A stretch of 5,181 nucleotides of DNA, taken from Candidatus Iainarchaeum sp. (GTDB lineage Archaea > Iainarchaeota > Iainarchaeia > Iainarchaeales > JAAZKV01). The stretch spans positions 1 to 5,181 of the forward strand of contig JAPLVQ010000052.1 of assembly GCA_026397035.1 (NCBI GenBank). The letters run 5' to 3'. This document shows positions 1 through 5,181 of this stretch, piece after piece. Every line of letters begins with the position of its first letter. Within the stretch, counting starts at the first letter, position 1. The notes beneath the pieces are model-generated. The model was not told the origin of the DNA, ran no database searches, and saw nothing but the letters and a program-made list of their open reading frames with translations. The translations under genes were made by a program, and so were the position numbers.

Positions 1-9
1 AATTTCTTC

Positions 10-1230
10 ATGAATATAGAGCAAATAACGCAGGATTTTCCTATCCTTTCGCGAAAAATCAAGGGCAAAAGAATCGTGTATTTGGATAATGCTGCGACTT
101 CACTAAAACCAAAACAAGTAATTGACGCTGAAAAGTATTACTATGAAAATGTCGGCGCGAATGTTCACCGCGGTTTGCATATACTAAGTGAAGAAGCTTC
201 ACGCGCACATGAAGAAGCACATGAAAAAGTCGCAAAATTTGTCGGCGCGAAGAAAAAAGAAACTATTTTTGTAAGAAACGCTACTGAAGGAATGAATTTA
301 GTAATGTATTCCTTAATGAACTCAAACTTTTTTAAAAAAGGAGATAAAATTCTTGTCTCAAAAATGGAACATCATGCTAACATAGTCCCTTGGCAGTACT
401 TGGATAAAAAAATCGGGGTAAAGCTTGAATTTATCGGATTGAATGAAGATTATACAATTGATATGAATGATTTCGAAAAAAAAGTTTCAAATGCAAAAAT
501 AGTTTCAATCACTGGAGCAAGTAATACCGTTGCCACCCGTCCGGATTTGAGAATGATTGGAAAAAAGTCGCACAAAGAAGGAGCATTGTTTTTGGTTGAT
601 GCAGCACAGCTTGTTCCGCATGATGAAATTAACTTTTCTTCGCTTGACGCGGATTTTATGAGCTTCTCCGGACACAAAATGCTCGCACCTACTGGAACAG
701 GAGCGCTAATTGGAAAAGAAAAACTTCTTGATAGTTTTGAACCCTTCCTATTTGGAGGAGATATGATTCATTCAGTAGAATTGCATTCATCAATCTGGAA
801 TACTCTCCCAAACAAATACGAAGCAGGAACCCCAAATATCGCGGGCTCTTACGGAATAAAAGCAGCTGTAGAATACTTGCAAAAAATAGGAATGAAGAAC
901 ATAAAAAAACACGAAGAAGAGCTTACTAAAGTCGCGCTTGAAGAAATGGAAGGAATTGATTCAATAAAACTATTTTGCCCAAAGGATGAGAAGAAACAAG
1001 GCGGAATCATTCTCTTTGAATCAGAGAAACTCTCTGCCCACGAACTCGCAATGACTCTAAGCGAAACAGAGAATATTTGTATTAGAAGCGGGATGCACTG
1101 CGCTGAACCCCTTGTTTCAAGCCTCAATAAAGAAGGTCTTGCAAGAGCAAGCTTCTACCTATACAATACAGAAGAAGAAGTCCAATTCTTTGCAAGAACA
1201 CTAAAAGACATAATCAAAACACTCACTTAA
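10..1230 (+). CDS. sufS: SufS-type cysteine desulfurase (PLP-dependent)
   Basis: Cysteine desulfurase of the class V aminotransferase fold. It converts L-cysteine to L-alanine and holds the sulfur as a persulfide for Fe-S cluster assembly or other thiolation in the cytoplasm. The 406-residue length equals that of E. coli SufS. Expected landmarks are visible: N-terminal YLDNAATSLKP; MEHHANIVPWQ with the PLP-stacking His near 122; DAAQ with Asp197 and Gln200; the Schiff-base lysine Lys223 in SFSGHKMLAPTGTG; the persulfide Cys364 in RSGMHCAEP; and Arg379 in GLARASFYLYNT. Cys364 and Arg379 fall at the same numbers as in E. coli. Met362 replaces the first His of the common HHC motif, a minor variation. 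The ATG at 10 gives the canonical N-terminus; only nine bases precede it, so no promoter can be judged. No sufB, sufC, sufD or sufU is next to it on the visible side. The family is certain; the SufS subtype is very likely. Confidence 0.94.
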   Translation: MNIEQITQDFPILSRKIKGKRIVYLDNAATSLKPKQVIDAEKYYYENVGANVHRGLHILSEEASRAHEEAHEKVAKFVGAKKKETIFVRNATEGMNLVMYSLMNSNFFKKGDKILVSKMEHHANIVPWQYLDKKIGVKLEFIGLNEDYTIDMNDFEKKVSNAKIVSITGASNTVATRPDLRMIGKKSHKEGALFLVDAAQLVPHDEINFSSLDADFMSFSGHKMLAPTGTGALIGKEKLLDSFEPFLFGGDMIHSVELHSSIWNTLPNKYEAGTPNIAGSYGIKAAVEYLQKIGMKNIKKHEEELTKVALEEMEGIDSIKLFCPKDEKKQGGIILFESEKLSAHELAMTLSETENICIRSGMHCAEPLVSSLNKEGLARASFYLYNTEEEVQFFARTLKDIIKTLT

Positions 1231-1401
1231 AGCGACAAACCCCCTTTTTCACTAAAAAAAGCCTCTATATACTCAAAAATCAAAGGGAAAACTTGCTCCA
1301 AGCAAACCCATTTATTCCTTTCCAGACACAAATAAGCCACTGCTTTTGGATGATTACAGCATATTCAGGATGAAAAGATAATTTTAATAATAAAAAAAAG
1401 T
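1231..1401. other. Intergenic spacer after sufS
   Basis: I find no credible gene or structured RNA here. A short T5 tract at 1245-1249, 15 bases after the sufS stop, could serve as a weak archaeal oligo-T terminator. The rest is AT-rich filler leading into the repeat array. Confidence 0.4.
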
Positions 1402-1500
1402 GAATTAAATTAGTGAATAATGAATTAAAAGAAAAAACGAATTAAAGGTAAGAGATGAATTAAAAGTAAAAACTGAATTAAAGATAAAAGATAATTTAAA
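1402..1500 (+). repeat. GAATTAAA direct-repeat array, ~18-nt period
   Basis: The octamer GAATTAAA occurs exactly at 1402, 1422, 1439, 1457 and 1475, and a degenerate copy (AATTTAAA) ends the run at 1493-1500. The spacings are 20, 17, 18, 18 and 18 nt. Between octamers the filler is A-rich (for example AGTAAAAACT, GATAAAAGAT). From 1439 onward the copies share one frame and would read as ELKVRD/ELKVKT/ELKIKD, but there is no start codon in that frame and a TGA lies at 1421, so it is unlikely to be translated. The array sits directly upstream of the YbaK-like gene and could be a decayed minisatellite or a multi-site binding region; the sequence does not decide. Confidence 0.7.
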
Positions 1501-1502
1501 TG
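1492..1502 (+). promoter_or_regulatory. Possible TATA box of the YbaK-like gene
   Basis: TAATTTAAAT is centred about 23 bases before the ATG at 1520. That fits an archaeal TATA element serving a leaderless or nearly leaderless transcript. No Shine-Dalgarno match lies between it and the ATG. The surroundings are so AT-rich that such a match carries little weight, and this one overlaps the last degenerate repeat. Confidence 0.28.
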
Positions 1503-1519
1503 GATAGAGTTGGTTTTGA

Positions 1520-1954
1520 ATGATTAATGACTTTATTGAAGTAAATAAACTAAACGCCAGGGTTATTGAATACCCAAGTGACTCAACTATAGAACATGCT
1601 CTTCATGATGCGCACCTCTCCATTCACGCGGCGGCAAAAGCAATTCCATTCTTTAATGAAAAAACGGATTTATTTGTAATAGTAATCCCTTTTGATGAAA
1701 AAATAAGCACAAAAGAAGCTAGCAAACTATTTAAGGAAACACTAACTCAAGCTAGTGAGACAAAAGTACTTAATCTTACAGGATTTGAAAAAGACTATTT
1801 ACCCCCAATAGCAGTATTTGGGGCAAAAGTATTGATTCACAAGAACGCAAAAACTCATGGAACGCTCATCTTCAGCCTAAGCCCGCGAGAATACTTAGTA
1901 ATCACAAAAGAAGATATTGAAAAATCCGCTGAACTCAACGAACCGCTAATATAA
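1520..1954 (+). CDS. YbaK/ProX-like aminoacyl-tRNA deacylase domain protein
   Basis: A 144-residue single-domain protein resembling the YbaK / prolyl-tRNA-synthetase-associated family. Members of that family hydrolyse mischarged tRNA in trans (for example Cys-tRNAPro or Ala-tRNAPro). Family-like landmarks run in order: an N-terminal helix (STIEHALHDA) leading to AAAKAIPFF, where Lys40 falls at the position of the conserved catalytic lysine; a strand LFVIVIP (51-57); a helix KEASKLFKE (65-73); LTGFEKDYLPPIAVFG (86-101), matching the family's TGY..G..PPFG segment; then KVLIH and a C-terminal SPREYLVITKEDI. The usual Asp after the VLI strand is His107 here. Length is close to the 150-160 residues typical of stand-alone members. 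The start is the first in-frame ATG after the TATA-like box. It is convergent with the surface gene downstream. The assignment rests on pattern recognition; which amino acid it edits cannot be told. Confidence 0.74.
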   Translation: MINDFIEVNKLNARVIEYPSDSTIEHALHDAHLSIHAAAKAIPFFNEKTDLFVIVIPFDEKISTKEASKLFKETLTQASETKVLNLTGFEKDYLPPIAVFGAKVLIHKNAKTHGTLIFSLSPREYLVITKEDIEKSAELNEPLI

Positions 1955-1993
1955 CAAGTCCATTTATAATAAGTCCACTTTAAAAATTAGTTT
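1955..1993. terminator. Convergent intergenic region with oligo-T tracts on both strands
   Basis: Thirty-nine bases separate two converging stop codons. The plus strand has a T5 run at 1991-1995. The minus strand has a T5 run from A5 at 1982-1986. Each could end its incoming transcript in the archaeal oligo-T manner without a hairpin. A short direct repeat, AAGTCCA at 1956-1962 and 1971-1977, both followed by T-rich sequence, also lies here. Confidence 0.35.
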
Positions 1994-3028
1994 TTACTCT
2001 TCCGATTCACTGCCCGAATCAATTCTTCTTCTTAAGGCAAGTAAAATTAGAACAAGAAGACCAAAAAAAAGAATAGCCGTTATTGGAGCAGAGTAAGCCA
2101 AGAACATTCCGGTAATTGAGAAAGATTGAGGTGTCTTTTCTAAAGAAACTAGTTGAATCTTAGTGAAAACTCCGGCAGAAGTTTCAAAAACAAAAACCGC
2201 ATTAAAATCTTTTGGTTTTATTTTATTTGAATCAAAAGTAATAACTAAAATTGCATTAAAATCCTTTCCTGCAGGAACAATAACCCCTTTGTTAAAATCA
2301 ACAACCGCATTAAAATCAATTGAGCCATTCACGGGCTTTACTAAAATACTATTTACTACAAAACCCGAATTTGAATCATTACGCAAAATAATATTCAAAA
2401 ATATTTTTCCCAAAGCGGAACTTGTGTCCAATAAATTGGTGCTGGTGTCTAATACACTAGTGCTCAAACTGAGGTTTTTTTCAATAACAAAATTTTTAGC
2501 ACTAGAAACATTCAAATCAACACTCACAAAAACACTCACATTATTATCATTTGAAACAAGAATCACAGCGGTTTGTGCACCTGCTGAATTAGAATCAGGC
2601 GAGAAATAAACAAACACCTTCTTTTCTGTATTAGGCAAAAGCGAGAAACTCTCTTCACTAAAAGAAACCCAAGAAGGAGAAACACGACTCAACTTAAATT
2701 CTTGATTAAAAAATCCTGTATTTTTTATATTCACTTCAAGCACTTTACCAGTACAACAAGTCAAATCAATACTAGTTACAGAAGGCACTGCAGAAAAGCC
2801 ATGACAAACACCATCCCCAAGTTTTGAAACAGCAATACTCTTTGAAACCGTTAAATCAGGCGATTGGGCAAAAATAGAGTAAGTACTCGCAATAATGCCA
2901 GTTGGAAGACCCTTAATGTTTAAGGATTCTCTTGAATTAGCGTCAATAACAATTGAAGAAGGAGAAACAACAAGCCAAGGCGCATTAGTAGAAACATCCA
3001 AAGATTTTATGGTATTTTGTAAATACAA
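1994..3028 (-). CDS. C-terminal part of a membrane-anchored, Ig-fold surface protein (probable 3' half of an interrupted gene)
   Basis: A 344-residue reading frame with no signal peptide. It ends in a hydrophobic span (about residues 308-332), then RRR and a short acidic tail, as in a C-terminally anchored extracellular protein. The body holds beta-sandwich units of the NEW3/COG1361 kind: NAPWLVVSPSSIVIDANS, then a Cys-Cys unit (LTCCTGKVLEVNIKNTGFFN) leading to SPSWVSFSEESFSLLPNTEK. N-glycosylation sequons are frequent (NVS, NLS, NDS, NGS). The only start is a TTG at 3026-3028, and the frame stays open upstream to a TAA at 3062. The first domain appears to lack its N-terminal strands, and no other internal Met exists before the C-terminal span. 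I therefore read it as the 3' half of the gene whose 5' half lies at 3071-4441 in the same frame, not as an independent gene. The family is clear; ligand and function are unknown. Confidence 0.8.
   Translation of the reverse strand: MYLQNTIKSLDVSTNAPWLVVSPSSIVIDANSRESLNIKGLPTGIIASTYSIFAQSPDLTVSKSIAVSKLGDGVCHGFSAVPSVTSIDLTCCTGKVLEVNIKNTGFFNQEFKLSRVSPSWVSFSEESFSLLPNTEKKVFVYFSPDSNSAGAQTAVILVSNDNNVSVFVSVDLNVSSAKNFVIEKNLSLSTSVLDTSTNLLDTSSALGKIFLNIILRNDSNSGFVVNSILVKPVNGSIDFNAVVDFNKGVIVPAGKDFNAILVITFDSNKIKPKDFNAVFVFETSAGVFTKIQLVSLEKTPQSFSITGMFLAYSAPITAILFFGLLVLILLALRRRIDSGSESEE
2199..2317 (-). repeat. Three DFNA motifs spaced exactly 54 nt apart inside the surface gene
   Basis: The plus-strand 11-mer GCATTAAAATC occurs at 2199, 2253 and 2307, exactly 54 nt (18 codons) apart. 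On the coding strand each copy encodes DFNA. The protein units read VVNSILVKPVNGSIDFNA, VVDFNKGVIVPAGKDFNA and ILVITFDSNKIKPKDFNA, so they share a loose strand-turn-DFNA pattern with little other identity. They lie just before the membrane anchor. AT-biased codons make identical DFN codons likely, so part of the nucleotide match is expected. Confidence 0.55.
2421..2462 (-). repeat. Tandem 21-nt in-frame repeat (ST-x-x-LDT heptapeptide)
   Basis: Two adjacent 21-nt units, 2421-2441 and 2442-2462, match at 16 of 21 positions by eye. On the coding strand they give the tandem heptapeptides STSVLDT and STNLLDT. The run is Ser/Thr-rich and falls between beta-sandwich units, so it looks like a linker lengthened by strand slippage. 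Confidence 0.6.
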
Positions 3029-3063
3029 ATATAATGACGAAAAATTACAAAATTTAAGATTTT

Positions 3064-3177
3064 ATGTTTTTTATCCCAGGTCAATTAATTTCACTACTAA
3101 CATTTCCAGGGGTCGTTGTTCATGAATGGGCACATAAAAAATACTGTGACTGCTTTTTTGTGCTCGGATTGGGTTGA
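3064..3177 (+). pseudogene. 5' fragment of a membrane zinc-metalloprotease gene (HEWAH) embedded antisense in the surface gene
   Basis: From the ATG at 3064 the plus strand encodes 37 residues before a TGA at 3175. It reads MFFIPGQLISLLTFPGVV then VHEWAHKKYCDCFF. The HExxH zinc site (His20, Glu21, His24) sits at the end of a hydrophobic first segment. This strongly recalls the N-terminus of the M50-like/DUF3267-type membrane metalloproteases, whose usual start is an IPG..ISLLTFPGV.VHE.AH...C pattern. Full family members are far longer, with further membrane spans and the third zinc ligand, all missing here. Resemblance ends near 3155; the last codons (VLGLG) are probably the surface gene read backwards. 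A TATA-like AAATATAAT lies at 3027-3035, about 33 bases before the ATG, so the real gene's promoter may have come with it. The family match is from memory. A product of this size would be catalytically dead. Confidence 0.62.
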
Positions 3178-4441
3178 CTTGAAAAGAAACATGCTCTGAC
3201 TCCATCACACCAAGCGAAAGAGACTTTGATTCAGTAATATTATTGTCAACAAAAAGCGCAAAATTCAAATCAAGGGGCTCTGAACCTGTATTCGCAATGT
3301 CAAACTCTTCCAACCTTTTATTAAGACACGCTTTATTTACAGGATTAACTCTTGTTATAGAAAAATCATAACAATTCTCAAAAACAAACTCAAAAGGAAC
3401 AGTATAATCCTTTGAATACTCCTTGGAATGCACCCTCAAAAAGCCCTGCTTAGTTCCGGCGATATGTTTTGCAATTACTAAATTAAGATCGATATTACCA
3501 CCTGCTGGAACGAGAACGGTGTTTTGTCCAAAATAACCAATATCTTTTCCAGCAATATTTTGATTCAAATCAAGCAAATCAATTGTATAAGTATCCGCCC
3601 TGTTTGAAACATTTTTTAGATTCAACACAATATTTTTATCAAACTCTTCGCAGGATTTTTGCGAAAAAGTATTACCGGCTGAATTGAATAAATCCAAAAG
3701 CTCAAAAGGAATATAATTTTCAACTTGCAAAGACAAATCCACTGAAGAAGAAGCATTCGTCATCGTGTTCATGGCGGAAATTGAAAAATTATAAATATTT
3801 GCGTCAGCCGAGCAAACAGGAGAAACTTTAAGCATTGAATTTAACGACTGTCCGGGATTAAGCACAAACTTTTCCCTTGAATAAGAAACCCAATCATTAG
3901 GCAAACCATTCTGCCTCAAAACAAACTCATCGGAAAACTTTCCAGTATTTGTAATTGAAAAATTATAATAAACAGAATCACACGGATTCACAGAAGCGGA
4001 TGACTCAACAGCGCTAAATCCTATTGTGTGACACTGGATAACACTAATCTTGTAATTTGTTTTTGCCGATTCCTGCCCAGAAAGAACTATTGAATAATTA
4101 TAATCCCCTGAATGAGAATAACATGAAGGAGTAGAAAACAAATAAACATTCATGCACTCGCCCGCATCAAGATTAAAATTTGAAGGAGCAAAAGTAATCC
4201 AATTGCTGTTTTGACCTTCTGCTTTTAATGAATAAGCTCCGCCGGCATCCGCGCAGACCGAAAAAGACTGTTTTATTGTATCACACTGGCACAAAAAAGA
4301 CTCGTTAATACTAGTAATACTTGCCGCTTGCGCGAAAGAAAATAAAGAAAAAGCAAAAAGCAAAATAAGAACGGATTTAACATTTAGAAAACTTGAAATA
4401 GTGTCAGCAGCAATTTTTGATGCTTTTGTTGAAAAAACCAT
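3071..4441 (-). CDS. Secreted cysteine-rich Ig-fold surface protein, N-terminal part (probable 5' half of an interrupted gene)
   Basis: A 456-residue frame starting at an ATG. The signal peptide has a Lys22 flank, a hydrophobic core at about 23-37 and a likely cleavage after AQA or AQAA near 39-40. The mature part is a series of extracellular beta-sandwich units, each opening with Cys residues: FLCQCDTIKQSFSVC (from 49), then NPCDSVYYNFSITNTG, SCEEFDKNIVLNLKNVSN and KACLNKRLEEFDIANTG. About eleven Cys suggest disulfides, and at least seven N-glycosylation sequons are visible. No membrane anchor is present. The last domain derails after about FQVNPIRAQ; the remaining residues to the TAA at 3071 are the antisense of the metalloprotease fragment and do not look like this family. 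The frame resumes, unchanged, after a second TAA at 3062 and reaches a membrane anchor at 1994-3028. No Shine-Dalgarno is evident; a TATA-like TATAAG lies about 20 bases upstream. Specific function unknown. Confidence 0.84.
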   Translation of the reverse strand: MVFSTKASKIAADTISSFLNVKSVLILLFAFSLFSFAQAASITSINESFLCQCDTIKQSFSVCADAGGAYSLKAEGQNSNWITFAPSNFNLDAGECMNVYLFSTPSCYSHSGDYNYSIVLSGQESAKTNYKISVIQCHTIGFSAVESSASVNPCDSVYYNFSITNTGKFSDEFVLRQNGLPNDWVSYSREKFVLNPGQSLNSMLKVSPVCSADANIYNFSISAMNTMTNASSSVDLSLQVENYIPFELLDLFNSAGNTFSQKSCEEFDKNIVLNLKNVSNRADTYTIDLLDLNQNIAGKDIGYFGQNTVLVPAGGNIDLNLVIAKHIAGTKQGFLRVHSKEYSKDYTVPFEFVFENCYDFSITRVNPVNKACLNKRLEEFDIANTGSEPLDLNFALFVDNNITESKSLSLGVMESEHVSFQVNPIRAQKSSHSIFYVPIHEQRPLEMLVVKLIDLG

Positions 4442-4456
4442 TCAAAAAACCCCATA

Positions 4457-4466
4457 CTCTTATAGA
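4457..4466 (-). promoter_or_regulatory. Possible TATA box of the interrupted surface gene
   Basis: The minus strand reads TCTATAAGAG here, centred about 20 bases before the ATG whose first base is 4441. It lies immediately after a T7 tract that would end the upstream transcript. The spacing is a little short for a strictly leaderless archaeal promoter, where about 26 bases is usual, so this is tentative. Confidence 0.25.
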
Positions 4467-4501
4467 AAAAAATCTTGTCAAAAAATACTTTCTTTACAAG
4501 A
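4466..4501 (-). terminator. Stem-loop plus T7 tract after the upstream surface gene
   Basis: Read on the minus strand, TCTTGT (4501-4496) pairs with ACAAGA (4478-4473) across a 17-nt loop that contains a T6 run, and a T7 run follows at once (4472-4466). It begins five bases past the TAG at 4507. The stem is weak, but the two T tracts alone fit archaeal oligo-T termination. It suggests the two surface genes are separate transcription units despite their 65-base spacing. Confidence 0.45.
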
Positions 4502-4506
4502 AAAAG

Positions 4507-5181
4507 CTATTCTCTAACCCAAACTTCTTTCTTCTGGCCCGCAGGTCTAGCTACTACTGCAATAACCATAATAACAACCGCAATGAAAATGATTATAAGT
4601 ATTGCCGAAAGCAATGCACCAAATACACTATCAATAGTGAATGGACTCTGGTTGAATGAATCAAAATTGATCCCCCCAAGAGAAAACAACCCCGCAAATA
4701 ATCCCGAAACAATATTACTCTTAGGATTACTCAAAACCTCAAGAGTAAAACTCTTTTGATTAAAATAGTCTCCCCCGGATACTATAAATACAGGACTAAA
4801 TAGTCCATTAGTATCCCCTGAACTAATCGTTCCAATCACGCTTACAACTTTTTCCGCCCCAAGCGAACCAATGAGTACTTGCGAAAAATTAATGTCACTT
4901 GGAGTATTCTCAATACTAACCGCAACCCCATCAATGGGCACATCTAAATTATTCCTAACCATTAGCCTATACTCCGCTTTTGAATTACCCTTCATAGTAA
5001 TTTTACTTGAAGCGCTAAGAATCTCAATTCCCTGCTCAAAAGAATTTGCTTTCACATTAAAATAAATCGTCGCATTTGCTTCAACTGGACCATCCAGCCT
5101 AATGACAATCTTTTGATTATCCCCCACAAGCGCACTAGGTCCGGGAGTTATAGCAACAAAAATCTTTTTTGACGCACCGCT
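4507..5181 (-). CDS. C-terminal part of a second membrane-anchored surface protein (5' end outside the window)
   Basis: The frame is open to the right edge, so 224 residues of a longer protein are seen. A GTG at 5125-5127 is not the true start, because the sequence upstream of it (IFVAITPGPSALVGDNQKIVI) continues a normal extracellular beta-sandwich without a break. The visible part holds the end of one Ig-like unit, then a second (KITMKGNSKAEYRLMVRNN through FIVSGGDYFN) of the COG1361/CARDB-like kind. A Gly-rich hydrophobic stretch (SGLFAGLFSLGG) and a strong membrane span (SAILIIIFIAVVIMVIAVVA) follow. A short basic cytoplasmic tail containing GQKKEVWVRE ends the protein. There are no Cys in this part, unlike the neighbouring surface protein. 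The layout of ectodomain, C-terminal anchor and short tail matches the 1994-3028 product, suggesting a local cluster of surface-protein genes. Specific function unknown. Confidence 0.82.
   Translation of the reverse strand, partial: SGASKKIFVAITPGPSALVGDNQKIVIRLDGPVEANATIYFNVKANSFEQGIEILSASSKITMKGNSKAEYRLMVRNNLDVPIDGVAVSIENTPSDINFSQVLIGSLGAEKVVSVIGTISSGDTNGLFSPVFIVSGGDYFNQKSFTLEVLSNPKSNIVSGLFAGLFSLGGINFDSFNQSPFTIDSVFGALLSAILIIIFIAVVIMVIAVVARPAGQKKEVWVRE

Noticed and set aside
450..1127. Minus-strand ORFs of 75 and 92 codons inside sufS
   Set aside because: The plus strand encodes a complete, motif-perfect cysteine desulfurase; these are shadows.
1231..1401. tRNA or other structured RNA gene in the gap after sufS
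   Set aside because: I found no cloverleaf landmarks (GTTC T-arm with a matching acceptor) and no long stem in this AT-rich sequence.
1402..1500. CRISPR array
   Set aside because: The conserved unit is only 8 nt and the spacers about 10 nt, A-rich and mutually similar. No cas gene is present.
2163..2609. A 148-codon plus-strand ORF antisense to the surface gene
   Set aside because: It mirrors the minus-strand coding sequence with its domain units and sequons. The translation is low-complexity K/T/L-rich and has no recognisable motif.
3062..3073. Stop-codon readthrough or recoding joining the two surface halves
   Set aside because: Both stops are TAA, which neither pyrrolysine (TAG) nor selenocysteine (TGA) uses, and the surrounding residues do not match the surface-protein family, so readthrough would not restore a normal domain.
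2895..3125. A 76-codon plus-strand ORF across the break region
   Set aside because: Most of it is the antisense of surface-protein codons, and its frame differs from the one with the metalloprotease motif. Its translation shows no family pattern.
4417..4759. Plus-strand ORFs of 80 and 94 codons over the surface-gene boundary
   Set aside because: They are antisense to the membrane span and the signal region of the minus-strand genes. Composition is biased and no domain is visible.

Overview
This AT-rich window most resembles an archaeal genome, probably a small-genome DPANN-type lineage. The supporting signs are no clear Shine-Dalgarno motifs before the starts, TATA-like boxes a short distance upstream, oligo-T stops rather than GC-rich hairpins, and large secreted, sequon-rich, membrane-anchored Ig-fold proteins. 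The phylum is inference; no marker gene is present.

Layout. Positions 10-1230 (+) encode a full-length SufS-type cysteine desulfurase. A gap at 1231-1519 ends in an 18-nt-period array of GAATTAAA repeats. Positions 1520-1954 (+) encode a small YbaK/ProX-like protein, probably an aminoacyl-tRNA editing deacylase. From 1955 to the right edge all large genes lie on the minus strand and encode cell-surface proteins. One surface protein is seen as two in-frame pieces: 3071-4441 carries the signal peptide and 1994-3028 carries the C-terminal membrane anchor. A second surface protein (4507-5181) is cut by the window edge and also ends in a membrane anchor. A stem-loop with a T7 tract, followed by a TATA-like box, separates the two surface genes, so they look separately transcribed.

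The most notable point is the break between the two surface-protein pieces. They share one reading frame but are separated by two TAA codons three codons apart. On the opposite strand the same stretch (3064 to about 3155) reads as the beginning of a different protein, with the membrane zinc-metalloprotease motif TFPGVVVHEWAHKKYCD. The surface gene therefore appears to have lost part of a domain and gained the 5' end of an unrelated gene, either in the cell (insertion or template switch) or through an assembly error.

The two plus-strand genes are housekeeping functions (sulfur mobilisation, translation quality control). The minus-strand genes build the cell surface. I see no evidence that the two groups form one system.
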